NCBI RefSeq assembly: GCF_009363695.1
Contig: NZ_CP045403.1
Span: forward strand, 3,234,501 to 3,298,500
Length of the DNA: 64,000 bases
Source: Bacillus sp. THAF10
Lineage (GTDB): Bacteria > Bacillota > Bacilli > Bacillales > Bacillaceae_I
Reading direction: 5' to 3'
The position numbers and the translations under genes are program-made. Below the pieces are notes generated by a model that ran no database searches, was not told the origin of the DNA, and saw only the letters and a list, made by a program, of their open reading frames with translations. Positions 27,018 to 36,606 of the stretch are shown in pieces; the stretch's first letter is position 1; every line of letters begins with the position of its first letter.

Positions 27018-28349
27018 TTATATGCTTCTTGAACTAATAATCTCTTGATATCTCTTCGCACTATCTTTCAACATTCTTTCTTGCGTTTCAAAATCCACAT
27101 ACACGATACCAAAGCGCTTGTCGTAGCCAAATGCCCATTCAAAGTTATCAAATAAAGACCACAAGAAATACCCTGCGATATTCATTCCTTCTTCATTTAG
27201 CTCAGCGACAGCCGTAATATGCTTTTCAACATAATCTTTACGCTCGTTATCATGCACACAGCCGTCTACTACCACATCATCGTATGCAGCACCATTTTCC
27301 GTAATATAGATTGGTAAATCGGTATAGTTCTCTCGAAGACCTCTAATTAATTCCTTGAACTCCTGTGGGGAAATATCCCACCCCATTCCCGTTTTCGGGT
27401 AATCAGAGTATGCACCTTTATTGAGCATAGGAGAACTTGCATCGAACTCAACCAATGATCTAGCATAATAATTGATTCCAAAGAAATCACATTCTGTGGA
27501 GATGGATTCCAAATCTCCTTCTTGAATGAAATCGAAGTTATGAATCAATTTAGAGAACAAATTAATCATATCCATCGGGTAAGTCCCTTTAAAAATTGGA
27601 TCCAAGAACCAACGATTTGCATAACCATCAGAGTTGTTACGGGCAATCTGGTCATTGATTGAATTAGTAGGAGCATAGGACGGTGCAAGGTTAAGGGTAA
27701 TTCCAATCGGTGTGGAAGAACCAAATTTACCTTTTAACAGCTTAACTGCTTCACCATGTGACAGTAGAATATGATGGGCTGCCTTTACTCCTTCTTCAAG
27801 GTTTGTATGTCCAGGAGCATGATGTCCTAAGTGGTAGCTTAAAAAGCTTGCACACCATGGTTCATTGTGTGTAATCCAAGAATAGACTAAGTCATCTAAC
27901 TCTTCATAACACTTCTCGGCAAACTCTAAGAACCATGAAACAGACTCGCGATTTATCCAACCGCCTTGCTCATGTGCCCACATTGGCAAATCCCAATGAT
28001 ATAAGGTCACCATTGGCTTAATGTCTGCATCCAGCAAGCCACGAATCAACTTTTTATAAAAGTCCATACCTTCTTGGTTATAGACGCCTTGCTCAGGGAA
28101 AATTCTCGGCCAAGCAATCGATAGACGATAGGAATCTACTCCCAAGCTTTTAATGATGTTAATGTCTTCTTCGTAACGGTGGTAATGATCACAAGCAATA
28201 TCTCCAGTATCCCCGTTCCAAACCTTCCCTGGTGTTCTAGAGAATGCATCCCAGATGGAGGGAGTACGACCTCCTTCATCGTGTGCTCCTTCAATTTGGT
28301 AGGAGGATGTTGCTGTTCCAAATATGAAATCCTTTGAAAATTTTAACAT
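27018..28349 (-). CDS. GH1 beta-glucosidase
   Basis: A 443-residue GH1 enzyme. It opens with KDFIFGTATSSYQIEGA, the acid/base Glu is in THNEPWC and the nucleophile Glu in YITENGAAYDD; GYFLWSLFDNFEW is near the end. With no signal peptide it should hydrolyse short beta-glucosides to glucose in the cytoplasm. No phosphate-binding signature of 6-phospho-beta-glucosidases is apparent, in keeping with ABC rather than PTS uptake. The start is ATG 28349, eight bases after GAGG. Confidence 0.9.
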   Translation of the reverse strand: MLKFSKDFIFGTATSSYQIEGAHDEGGRTPSIWDAFSRTPGKVWNGDTGDIACDHYHRYEEDINIIKSLGVDSYRLSIAWPRIFPEQGVYNQEGMDFYKKLIRGLLDADIKPMVTLYHWDLPMWAHEQGGWINRESVSWFLEFAEKCYEELDDLVYSWITHNEPWCASFLSYHLGHHAPGHTNLEEGVKAAHHILLSHGEAVKLLKGKFGSSTPIGITLNLAPSYAPTNSINDQIARNNSDGYANRWFLDPIFKGTYPMDMINLFSKLIHNFDFIQEGDLESISTECDFFGINYYARSLVEFDASSPMLNKGAYSDYPKTGMGWDISPQEFKELIRGLRENYTDLPIYITENGAAYDDVVVDGCVHDNERKDYVEKHITAVAELNEEGMNIAGYFLWSLFDNFEWAFGYDKRFGIVYVDFETQERMLKDSAKRYQEIISSRSI

Positions 28350-28392
28350 GCCGTTCACCTCTTCTATTTATCTAGTTGTAAAGTGTTGTAAC

Positions 28393-29223
28393 CTATTCTT
28401 TTACGGAACCTGCTGAAATACTGCTAATGATGTATTTAGATAGGAACAAGAAGATAATCATGATTGGAACAACGGATATCGCGATTCCTAAATACATAGA
28501 ACCTAGATTTTCTGCTACTTTTGATCCTCGTAAGAATCCCATCATGACAGGTAGTGTGTATTTTTCAGGACTGAACAGTACTACCAATGGAACGATATAG
28601 TTGTTCCATGATCCAATAAAGGTGAAGATTCCCATCGTAGCAACTGCCGGCATCATAATAGGTAATCCTATTTGATGAAAAATTCTTATTTCACTTGCTC
28701 CATCCATTCTCGCCGCTTCTAAAAGAGTCGGATGCAAGGTGGAGACAAGAAATTGTCGTAGGAAGAAAACAACGAATGGACTCGCAATAGCCGGAATGAT
28801 TAATGGAATATAGCTATCCAATGTCCCTAATGTTTTATTCAGGTCATAAAAACCAATTAATCCTAACTGACCTGGTACCATCATTAATATTAAAACGGAC
28901 ACAAATAGAAAATTCTTACCTTTAAAGTTATAGATTGCAAATCCATACGCAGTAAGGGCCGAAAAGTATGAGCTTAATAACGTTACACAAATTGCGATAA
29001 ATGCACTATTACCAAAGCCTTGCCAAATGTTGACGAAGCTTATTAATCTTTCATAGTTTTCCATAATCGAAGTCCCGGGAAGCATGGTAAATCCTTCACG
29101 AAGAATTTCCGAATTGGACCTCGTTGCATTGATAATCATCATATAAAATGGGATAAAGCTAATAATCGCAAGCAATATTAAAAGCCCGTATAGGATGCTT
29201 TTGACAAAAATCCTTTTATTCAC
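28393..29223 (-). CDS. sugar ABC transporter permease, MalG type
   Basis: A 276-residue CUT1 permease with six helices and the EAA loop EAARMDGASEIRIFHQIGLP that contacts the ATPase. It starts at GTG 29223 after TAGGAGTG. It is the inner partner of the MalF-type permease 12 bases upstream in transcription order. No ATPase gene is in the cluster, so a shared MsmX-type ATPase is expected. Confidence 0.9.
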   Translation of the reverse strand: MNKRIFVKSILYGLLILLAIISFIPFYMMIINATRSNSEILREGFTMLPGTSIMENYERLISFVNIWQGFGNSAFIAICVTLLSSYFSALTAYGFAIYNFKGKNFLFVSVLILMMVPGQLGLIGFYDLNKTLGTLDSYIPLIIPAIASPFVVFFLRQFLVSTLHPTLLEAARMDGASEIRIFHQIGLPIMMPAVATMGIFTFIGSWNNYIVPLVVLFSPEKYTLPVMMGFLRGSKVAENLGSMYLGIAISVVPIMIIFLFLSKYIISSISAGSVKE

Positions 29224-29235
29224 ACTAACTCACTC

Positions 29236-30120
29236 CTAATCCATGCTTTTGCGGTACATAGCTTTAAATGTTGCAAACGAGAAAATCAACGTAATTAAGA
29301 ATAATCCGTATGCGACCGCTGCGGCGTATCCATAGTTGTTAAATTTAAAAGCCTGATTATACATATATAACACCATCGTATTTAATGACCCTTGCGGTGC
29401 ACCCATGCCATCAGTCAAGAGCATAGGAAGTTCGAATATCTGCAATCCGCCTATCAAAGAAGTAATCATAATGTATAACATGATTGGCTTTAATAAAGGC
29501 AGAGTAATATGGAATAATGTTTTCCATCGGTTTGCTCCATCAATAAGCGCCGCTTCATAGTAATCCTTTGAGATACCTGAGATACCGGCCATTAAGACGA
29601 TAAATGTATGACCAAACCACATCCACGCTCCAATAAGAGCAACGGACCATTTTGCTGTAGTAGGATCGTTAAGCCAGTTAATTGGCTGTGAAATCAATCC
29701 TAAATCCATTAATAGATGATTCAACGTACCATGATGCCATCCTAGTAAAATACCAAACAACAAAGCTACGGATGCAATGGTAATTAAGTTGGGAAGATAA
29801 AGTACTGCTCGGAAGAAACCAAGCCCTTTCATTTTTAGGCGAATATCGGAGAACAAGATGGCAAGCCCCAGTGCTATTAGCATTTGGAAGAAGAAATTGA
29901 CTCCCCATATATACCATGTATTAAAAAATGCCTGTAAAAAGTAGCTGTCAGTAAGTAGTCTTGTATAGTTAGCTAATCCAATAACTTCAGGCACTCCCAT
30001 ACCTGAGTAATTCGTGAAACTATAATAGAAGGTTAGTATTATTGGATAAATGCTAAATATTCCAAAGACGATGAAAAATGGTAGGATGAACAGATAGCCA
30101 TAATGATCTTTTTTCTTCAA
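29236..30120 (-). CDS. sugar ABC transporter permease, MalF type
   Basis: A 294-residue CUT1 permease with six helices and the EAA motif EAALIDGANRWKTLFHITLP near residue 190. The start is TTG 30120. It forms the membrane channel with the MalG-type permease and follows the binding-protein gene in the operon. Confidence 0.9.
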   Translation of the reverse strand: MKKKDHYGYLFILPFFIVFGIFSIYPIILTFYYSFTNYSGMGVPEVIGLANYTRLLTDSYFLQAFFNTWYIWGVNFFFQMLIALGLAILFSDIRLKMKGLGFFRAVLYLPNLITIASVALLFGILLGWHHGTLNHLLMDLGLISQPINWLNDPTTAKWSVALIGAWMWFGHTFIVLMAGISGISKDYYEAALIDGANRWKTLFHITLPLLKPIMLYIMITSLIGGLQIFELPMLLTDGMGAPQGSLNTMVLYMYNQAFKFNNYGYAAAVAYGLFLITLIFSFATFKAMYRKSMD

Positions 30121-30190
30121 ATCAATCGCCTTCTTTCTTTAAATGATGGGTGGGAGCCAAGTTTTAGCTCCCACCACATCCTTTGTTGCA

Positions 30191-31501
30191 TTATTCAGGT
30201 GTTTTTATATCTGGATATGCATTTTTGACTAAACGATAGAATTCTTCGATTGCTTCTTCTTTCGTTTTCGTCCCTTCCACATACTCTCCAACCATGGATC
30301 CAAAGAATCCGTCAATCTGTTGGTCATATCTTGTTACTGTACCTGGGTTGATGTTTTGCGCTTCTTCTAGGAAGAACGTGTAGTTGTTTTGTCCTCCTAA
30401 GAATGGCTCTGAGAAATCACCTTTAATTTTTTCTGTAACAGGAAGGTAAGAAAGCACATCTCCTGTTTCCGTTGCCCAATCTGTTAAGAATTCTTCATCA
30501 TGTGTCATCATTTGAACGAATTTCCATGCAAGATCCTTGTTTTCTGAACCTTTATAAATTCCTAACCAAGTTCCGCCCCAGAAATATGGGTTTGGACCAT
30601 TTGTTACAGCCCAGTCTCCAACTGTATCTTCTGTATTCGTTTTCAACACGCTATGAAGCCCCCAAGTTGGTAGAGCGTATGCAAATACTTCTGTTTGATC
30701 CGAACTGTCTTCTTTTACTTCTTCCCAACCTGCATTGTAGTTAATAGGCTCATCCATCGCAGCAAACCATGCAGGAGACCATTCTGGTGCAAATGCGGTT
30801 AAGTCTTTATCTCTCAGTTCTTTTGCATAATCGAAGTAGTTGATTCTTCCTTCTGTAAGTACAAGCTCATTATTTTCGTTCACCCAAGGCTGCGGATCTT
30901 GACCTTGAGCAAACCAACGTACAGCTCCCTCATCAGGGAATAAACGGTAGCCAGCAGATTTTAACTCTTCTCCGACTTCAAATAAACCATCCATCGTACT
31001 CATTCTTTTACCGATTTCAGTAGGATCATCTGTCCCTAGCACTTCTTTTGCAATGCTTCTTCTATAAAAGATTCCACCAGGAGTTGTTTGCCAAGATACA
31101 GCTTTAATTTTCCCTTCCGAATCTTTCCCTAAGTCGAATACATAAGGAATATAATCCTCTTCCCAATCTTGGACATTATATGGTTCTTGTGAAAGGTCTT
31201 CCCAATAATCTTGCTCTACCCAATCCTTAATGAAAGCAAGTTCTCCTGTAAATACATCCGGAGCACCTTGGCCACTTTCTAAAACTGGACGTAAACGTGT
31301 TGGATAATCTTCAATTGGAATAATGGTAAGGTCAACAGTTACTCCATTTTCTTCTTTAAACACATTGATTGGTTCCTGTAGTTCATCTGTAAAAGACCAT
31401 ACTGTCAAATCTGCCTTCTTAGAAGAAGATTTGTCACTGCACGCAGACAAAAGACTAATTGTCAAAACAGCAGTGATAAGAATTAAAAGCTTCTTTTTCA
31501 C
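30191..31501 (-). CDS. sugar ABC transporter solute-binding lipoprotein
   Basis: A 436-residue family 1 extracellular solute-binding protein. The lipoprotein signal ends LLSAC at about residue 21, then DLTVWSFTDEL begins the mature lobe; QGAPDVFTGE and NGPNPYFWGGTWLGI are typical for oligosaccharide binders. GTG 31501 follows GGGGGG by seven bases. It is the first structural gene of the glucan operon, directly after two operator-like palindromes. The ligand is inferred to be beta-gluco-oligosaccharides. Confidence 0.9.
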   Translation of the reverse strand: MKKKLLILITAVLTISLLSACSDKSSSKKADLTVWSFTDELQEPINVFKEENGVTVDLTIIPIEDYPTRLRPVLESGQGAPDVFTGELAFIKDWVEQDYWEDLSQEPYNVQDWEEDYIPYVFDLGKDSEGKIKAVSWQTTPGGIFYRRSIAKEVLGTDDPTEIGKRMSTMDGLFEVGEELKSAGYRLFPDEGAVRWFAQGQDPQPWVNENNELVLTEGRINYFDYAKELRDKDLTAFAPEWSPAWFAAMDEPINYNAGWEEVKEDSSDQTEVFAYALPTWGLHSVLKTNTEDTVGDWAVTNGPNPYFWGGTWLGIYKGSENKDLAWKFVQMMTHDEEFLTDWATETGDVLSYLPVTEKIKGDFSEPFLGGQNNYTFFLEEAQNINPGTVTRYDQQIDGFFGSMVGEYVEGTKTKEEAIEEFYRLVKNAYPDIKTPE

Positions 31502-31538
31502 AAAAATACCCCCCTGGTTTTCCTAATGTTAAAATTCA

Positions 31539-31552
31539 CTAAAGCGCTTTCG
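31539..31552. promoter_or_regulatory. LacI-type operator O1 of the glucan operon
   Basis: CTAAAGCGCTTTCG, 12 of 14 positions identical to the perfect palindrome at 32666-32679. It lies about 40 bases upstream of the binding-protein start. It also resembles a CcpA cre site. Confidence 0.75.
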
Positions 31553-31570
31553 AAAAAATGGATAAATGAA

Positions 31571-31584
31571 CTAAAGCGCTTTCG
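31571..31584. promoter_or_regulatory. LacI-type operator O2 of the glucan operon
   Basis: A second CTAAAGCGCTTTCG, identical to O1 and spaced 32 bases from it, about three helical turns, which suits cooperative binding. Confidence 0.75.
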
Positions 31585-31626
31585 TTTTATGGGATAAAAA
31601 GAAGACTTTGTTATTCAGTCCCCTTT

Positions 31627-32646
31627 TCACTCATCCTGGTCAATTGCCTTACAAGATTCTCGAATCATTAGTTGAACGGGAATCGTAATGGCTTTGCTTA
31701 ATTTTGATTTTTCATTAATTTGGTCAATGAGCATATCTGCAGCGGTAGAACCAAGTTGGTCCATGTCCTGCTTAATAGTGGTTAATGCCGGAGACACGTG
31801 TTGAGCGATTTCAATGTCATCAAACCCAATAACAGAAATATCATCTGGGACAGATAAACCATGGCTTTTAATCGCTTTAATTGCTCCAATTGCCATGCTA
31901 TCTCCAGCTGCATAAACTGCTGTCGGTGGGTCATCAAGGGCAAGCAGTTCATTCATCGCTTTCTGTCCTCCTTCAATGGAAAAGAATTCGCCATTAACGA
32001 AATAGGATTTGGGAATGATTAAACTATGCTTTTTGGTTGCCTTAATAAAACCTTTTAATCTTTCAGTTCCTGCATATGTCTCTTGATGCCCATAAATATG
32101 AGCAATTTTTCGGTGACCCAATGAATGGAGATAATCGACAGCTAAAACACTTCCATAGCTGTTATCACTGTAAACTACGCTTGTTTTTGAGCTGTGCATG
32201 TCTATTATCACTGTAGGAAGCGTGGACTGCATTAGTTTCACTACCTCCGGATCATCAGTCATAGAACAGACAACCACCACTCCATCTACTCCCCTATGTT
32301 GGAAATGATCAATGATACTTTTCTTTTCAGTAATAATATTTCTTGAAACAAATAGCATATCGTAACCAAATTGTTCCGCTCGCTGTTTAAAGCTTTCTAT
32401 GACAGCATTAAAGAATGGATGCTTAATTCCAATTCCAAGTGATTCCATAAATACGACACCTATCGTCCAGGATCGTTTTGTCGTTAAAGACCTTGCGTGT
32501 GAATTAGGGTAATACCCCATTTCATCAACTGCAGCAAGAATTTTTTTCTTGGTTTTTTCACTTACATCAGAGTAATTGTTCAATACCTTTGACACTGTTG
32601 TTATGGAAAAACCAGTTTTCTTCGCGATATCATAAATAGTAGTCAT
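31627..32646 (-). CDS. LacI-family transcriptional regulator of the beta-glucan cluster
   Basis: A 339-residue LacI/GalR regulator. The helix-turn-helix and hinge are at residues 1-55 (TTIYDIAKKTGFSITTVSKVL, then YYPNSHARSLTTKR); a periplasmic-binding-protein-like sugar domain follows with VSVIGFDDIEIA-type sequence near residue 275. It is upstream of and co-directional with the transporter operon. Perfect or near-perfect CGAAAGCGCTTTCG sites flank it, so it most likely represses itself and the operon until a glucan-derived sugar binds. Confidence 0.88.
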   Translation of the reverse strand: MTTIYDIAKKTGFSITTVSKVLNNYSDVSEKTKKKILAAVDEMGYYPNSHARSLTTKRSWTIGVVFMESLGIGIKHPFFNAVIESFKQRAEQFGYDMLFVSRNIITEKKSIIDHFQHRGVDGVVVVCSMTDDPEVVKLMQSTLPTVIIDMHSSKTSVVYSDNSYGSVLAVDYLHSLGHRKIAHIYGHQETYAGTERLKGFIKATKKHSLIIPKSYFVNGEFFSIEGGQKAMNELLALDDPPTAVYAAGDSMAIGAIKAIKSHGLSVPDDISVIGFDDIEIAQHVSPALTTIKQDMDQLGSTAADMLIDQINEKSKLSKAITIPVQLMIRESCKAIDQDE

Positions 32647-32664
32647 CTAGTGGTTCCCTCTCTA

Positions 32665-32680
32665 TCGAAAGCGCTTTCGA
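32665..32680. promoter_or_regulatory. operator O3 upstream of the lacI-type gene
   Basis: TCGAAAGCGCTTTCGA, a perfect 16-bp palindrome about 20 bases upstream of the regulator start; probable autoregulation site. Confidence 0.8.
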
Positions 32681-32786
32681 AACCGATTATATTATATTTT
32701 CGAACAAGCGTCAATTGCTTTTTTGTTATATTTGAATTTTCAGTAAAATAAAGTTCCAGAAATAGTTAATTGTTTTTCCTTCATAC

Positions 32787-32817
32787 TTAAACCTTTTCTC
32801 CGCTATTTCGTTATAAT
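32787..32817 (+). promoter_or_regulatory. ECF-sigma-like promoter of the sigma/ABC operon
   Basis: TTAAAC, then 16 bases after the AAAC, then CGTTATAAT. The AAC -35 and CGT -10 resemble Bacillus extracytoplasmic-function promoters (SigW type TGAAAC-N16-CGTA). A SigA-like TATAAT overlaps the same -10. This suits autoregulation by the sigma factor encoded in the operon. Confidence 0.55.
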
Positions 32818-32864
32818 AGATGAGACTATCATATATTTTAATGCATGTGAAAGAAGGCAAGACA

Positions 32865-33731
32865 ATGATTGAAATAAAAAATCTTTCAAAATTTTATAAG
32901 CAGCATCAAGCTCTTCATTCTATCAATCTCACAATTTCAAATGGAATTTACGGTTTGTTAGGTCCAAATGGTGCTGGTAAATCCACGTTAATGAGAGTGT
33001 TGGCGACATTAATGAGGCCTACCTCAGGAGATGTTGTGATAGATTCTTATTCCATTCATACAAGCCCTGAGAAGGTACGACAATTCATTGGCTACTTGCC
33101 TCAGCACTTTCATGTGTATCCGCAGCTAACGCCGATTGAAATTCTCGACTTCGTTGCGGTTATGAAAGGAATTACTAACAAAAAAGAGCGCAAAGAACAC
33201 ATACACCATTGGTTACATGAAGTAAATTTAACACACAAAGCAAAGGATAAATTAAAGACCTTTTCTCATGGAATGAAGCAACGGGTAGGGATTGCGCAAG
33301 CATTTATCGGAAACCCCAAGCTTATTATATTAGATGAGCCTACCGTCGGATTAGATCCTGAAGAGAGATTACGTTTTCGAAACCTCCTTTCTAAGGAGGG
33401 AATAAACAAAAGCATCCTTCTTTCCACTCACGTTGTGACAGATATTGAAAGCAGCTGTTATGATATTGCGGTCCTTAAAAATGGCAGGCTGCTTATGGAT
33501 TCTACAATAGATGACCTAAAAGAAATCGCATGCAGCAAAGTTTGGGAAGGAGTGGTTGCTCCTATATTTTTAGACTCCTTTTCAGATGGAACGATTCTAG
33601 GATCAGAATATAGAGGAGACAAGGTGTATGCGAGAATTTTGGCAGATGAAAAGCCGTTTTTTGGAGCAAGCCTTATTCAACCTACACTTGAAGATGGATA
33701 CCTCGCTTTAATAGGAGGTGTGGAACGTTGA
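32865..33731 (+). CDS. ABC transporter ATP-binding protein (first of the sigma/ABC operon)
   Basis: A 288-residue ATPase of the ABC-2/drug-export type. Walker A is GPNGAGKST, the signature FSHGMKQRVGIAQA is an SHG variant, and Walker B is LIILDEPTVGLDP, followed by the switch His in STHVVTDIE. I start at ATG 32865, seven bases after AGAAGG; an upstream ATG at 32820 lacks a site. The stop overlaps the permease start by four bases. The partner is the large permease that follows. Confidence 0.9.
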   Translation: MIEIKNLSKFYKQHQALHSINLTISNGIYGLLGPNGAGKSTLMRVLATLMRPTSGDVVIDSYSIHTSPEKVRQFIGYLPQHFHVYPQLTPIEILDFVAVMKGITNKKERKEHIHHWLHEVNLTHKAKDKLKTFSHGMKQRVGIAQAFIGNPKLIILDEPTVGLDPEERLRFRNLLSKEGINKSILLSTHVVTDIESSCYDIAVLKNGRLLMDSTIDDLKEIACSKVWEGVVAPIFLDSFSDGTILGSEYRGDKVYARILADEKPFFGASLIQPTLEDGYLALIGGVER

Positions 33732-36010
33732 AATTTGTAAGACAGCTTCAATTTGAGGGAATGTTTATATTAAAAAACTGGTTTTTCCTCCTTGCTCCAA
33801 TCCTTTATTTCTTAGGAATGGTTCTCTGGTTTCATAACCAGCAGCAGCTTCAATCTAGTTATCTTGGACAATATTCACATGATTATTATTCCACTGTAAA
33901 AGGATTCTTAGGCATCGGCCACACCTTATCCCTTGGGGTCATTTTTCTAGCTAGTGTTCTCGCTATCAGACGGGAAAAACAAACCATTTTGTTAGATTGG
34001 ACCAATTCGCTACCTAACTCTTTTTTGGGAATCATTCTTGCGAAATATGCCGCTTTGTTTTTCTACAGCTGCACATATTCCCTTCTCTTCTTCTTTACTT
34101 ATTTATTGGTAGGAAGTGGTAACGAACTATCCTTATCTTATTTGTTGGAGCTCGGTTTTCCATTGTTCATTCAAAGCCAGCTTTCATATGGAATTACAAT
34201 CTCGTTAGGAATGGTCCTTGCCGTATTGATTCCTAATAGAATTGTTTACATTATCGTCTTTTGTGCTTGGATGTTTGGAACATTTTTTATGGAAGGCTTC
34301 ATTATTCAGCGATATCATTTATATTTTTTAAAGACCTTTCATTTAAATCAATTCTTTCTTGAAAGCACTCATTCTGATACATGGGGATTTCGATTAGGAA
34401 AGCAAGAATGGCTGTATTCACAAGTCTTTGTTTTCTTCTTCAGCTTATTGTTATTAGCCATCTCCATTATTAAATCTTCCACCGATAGATTAACTTCTTT
34501 CAGAAATAAAAAATGGCTGCTCTTTTCCATCGTAGTAGTGGTGACGATTGCATCCTTTACTCCATACGGAACGCTCTGGTCAAAGAGAATCGCAAATTAC
34601 GAACAGCTAAAGGCTGGAGCAGTCAATCGATATGATCAAACGAACAATGAGTTGGTAGAGACGATGCAAGATTTCTATGAGATAAATAGCTATCATATGG
34701 AAGTGGTACGAGAAGGAAATTCAGATTTCTCTGTTCAAGCTCAACTGCTAATTCCAGAAAATCAATACAAAGATATTCACTTCACACTTTATCCTACCTT
34801 CCAAATAGAAAAGATAACGTGGAATGGAGAGGAAGTATTCTATGAAAGAGATCACCATTTAATCATCATGCAAGAGCTTAAACAACAAGAGCTGAATAAG
34901 CTGGAAGTAACCTATAGCGGGAGTTTAAATGAATGGGGATATTTATTTTATAACGAAGGTAATTTTGCCTTTTTGCATGAGAAGGATATGTATTTTCCGT
35001 ATTATATTGGATGGTATCCACTTCCAGGGGATTTCCCTATTTATGTCATTGATAATTCCCTAAAGAATTCTTATATTCAATCTATCCTCTACGACAGACC
35101 CTTAGAGTTAAATCAAAAGCTTTCAGAGTCGGACTTTTTTGTAAAGCTAGTAAACTTTGAACATCCTGTTTTTAGTACAGGGAAGAAGGAAAACGCAATA
35201 GACGGTTCTCAGCAATTTTCTAGTATCAATGCTAAAGGTATATCCTTTCTTTCTGATAAAAATGTAATAGAAACCAAGGAAGCCTTTCCTCTTTCCATCA
35301 TTGCCACACCTGCTAATGCAGAGAAATTGAAAGAGGAGTTAAGGGATTTAGAGGGGACCTTTTCCTATCTTTCTACCTGGTTAGATGAGCCCATAGAACC
35401 TACCTTTAAGCTGGCTTATTTGCCTTCCCTTGAATGGATTGGGATAGATAGCTATTATATGAACCGGTTCGATCAAATACTGTTACTAGAAGACAACTTG
35501 AAATCGTCTGTACAAAAAAATGATGGAGAGATAGTAGAAAATACCTATAACCAAATACAAGGGCAATTGATTACAAATGTATTATTTAATCAAGGTTACT
35601 ATTACTCGTATTGGTATGATGAAGAAGATGTGTCAAGAGGGATACAGGAAGCTTATTTGCTGGTTTTATATAAGGATTTCCTCGGCTATGAATGGGAAGA
35701 TTTTGATGAATTCAATGGATCTTATTTCAATGCAATTTCCATGATAGGACGTATCAATTGGTTGTCAGACAGAGAAGGAACGAACGAATTAGAAAAATTA
35801 GAGTTTCTTAGAAATGAGTTTACCATGGAAAAAAGCTATGACGTCGTGCTTATGATTGCTGTAGAGATAGAAAAAGGGAATCTCCAAAAAATAAAGACGT
35901 TGCTTAAACATGTGTACCATGACATGAGGATTAAAGGAAAAGAAAAAATCACATACGACGAATGGATGCATTATTGGAATAGCTCGTTTGAAAGTGGGGG
36001 AATGCGTTGA
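33728..36010 (+). CDS. ABC-2 type permease with a large outer, possibly degenerate M1-peptidase-like domain
   Basis: 760 residues. The first 270 or so carry six or seven membrane helices (ABC-2 type). The remaining 450 or so are hydrophilic with beta-strand-rich stretches (YKDIHFTLYPTFQIEKITW, FFVKLVNFEHPVFSTG) and later helices. This recalls proteins in which an ABC permease is fused to an M1 aminopeptidase domain. However, I find no HExxH zinc motif, so any peptidase activity is probably lost. It starts at TTG 33728 within the ATPase stop and overlaps the sigma gene by four bases. Confidence 0.65.
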   Translation: MKFVRQLQFEGMFILKNWFFLLAPILYFLGMVLWFHNQQQLQSSYLGQYSHDYYSTVKGFLGIGHTLSLGVIFLASVLAIRREKQTILLDWTNSLPNSFLGIILAKYAALFFYSCTYSLLFFFTYLLVGSGNELSLSYLLELGFPLFIQSQLSYGITISLGMVLAVLIPNRIVYIIVFCAWMFGTFFMEGFIIQRYHLYFLKTFHLNQFFLESTHSDTWGFRLGKQEWLYSQVFVFFFSLLLLAISIIKSSTDRLTSFRNKKWLLFSIVVVVTIASFTPYGTLWSKRIANYEQLKAGAVNRYDQTNNELVETMQDFYEINSYHMEVVREGNSDFSVQAQLLIPENQYKDIHFTLYPTFQIEKITWNGEEVFYERDHHLIIMQELKQQELNKLEVTYSGSLNEWGYLFYNEGNFAFLHEKDMYFPYYIGWYPLPGDFPIYVIDNSLKNSYIQSILYDRPLELNQKLSESDFFVKLVNFEHPVFSTGKKENAIDGSQQFSSINAKGISFLSDKNVIETKEAFPLSIIATPANAEKLKEELRDLEGTFSYLSTWLDEPIEPTFKLAYLPSLEWIGIDSYYMNRFDQILLLEDNLKSSVQKNDGEIVENTYNQIQGQLITNVLFNQGYYYSYWYDEEDVSRGIQEAYLLVLYKDFLGYEWEDFDEFNGSYFNAISMIGRINWLSDREGTNELEKLEFLRNEFTMEKSYDVVLMIAVEIEKGNLQKIKTLLKHVYHDMRIKGKEKITYDEWMHYWNSSFESGGMR

Positions 36011-36606
36011 TAAGTGATGAAAAACTATTGGAGCAAATGGCAAAAGGAGACCAGGCCGCCTTTGAAGCCTTTGTTCACAGGTATCATGTTCCGATACACC
36101 AATATGTCGAAAGAATGTTAAAGGATACAAAAAAAGCAGAAGACGTTGTACAGGAAACCTTCATTCGTTTATTAAATCAGCTTAAAAACAAACAGGTTCC
36201 AAGCTATCCAAAAGCATGGTTATATCGGGTAGCATCCAATCTCTGCAAGGATTACTGGAGAAGTGCACAATATCGTTCAGAGGATACCGCCAAAGAAGAA
36301 ATGCCTGTAACGGTAGACCCTAAATCTTCCGTAATAGAAATATATGAAAAACAAGAAACGAGAAAAGAAATTATGTCTTCCTTAAAGCATCTCTCACAGC
36401 CGCAACAACAAATTGTGTTGCTTCGATTCTACCAAGATATGAAACTAAAAGAAATTGCAGAAATAATGGCGTTACCGTTGGGTACGGTAAAATCAAACCT
36501 GTTTCATGCATTGAAAAAGCTCAAAGGGGTACTAGAGGATAAGGAGGCGAACGTAAATGAAGAACCAACACAACCAAGAACAAGAACTATATCAGCTGGA
36601 AGATGA
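36007..36606 (+). CDS. ECF-type RNA polymerase sigma factor
   Basis: About 199 residues. Region 2 runs from AFEAFVHRYHVPI through EDVVQETFIRLLNQL to WLYRVASNLCKDYWR; region 4 is PQQQIVLLRFYQDMKLKEIA with the helix-turn-helix GTVKSNLFHALKKLK. The start TTG 36007 is fused to the permease stop. It overlaps the next membrane-protein gene by 50 bases. Being translated inside a transporter operon suggests that it responds to an envelope or peptide signal handled by these ABC proteins, as with B. subtilis SigY. That is inference. Confidence 0.88.
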   Translation: MISDEKLLEQMAKGDQAAFEAFVHRYHVPIHQYVERMLKDTKKAEDVVQETFIRLLNQLKNKQVPSYPKAWLYRVASNLCKDYWRSAQYRSEDTAKEEMPVTVDPKSSVIEIYEKQETRKEIMSSLKHLSQPQQQIVLLRFYQDMKLKEIAEIMALPLGTVKSNLFHALKKLKGVLEDKEANVNEEPTQPRTRTISAGR

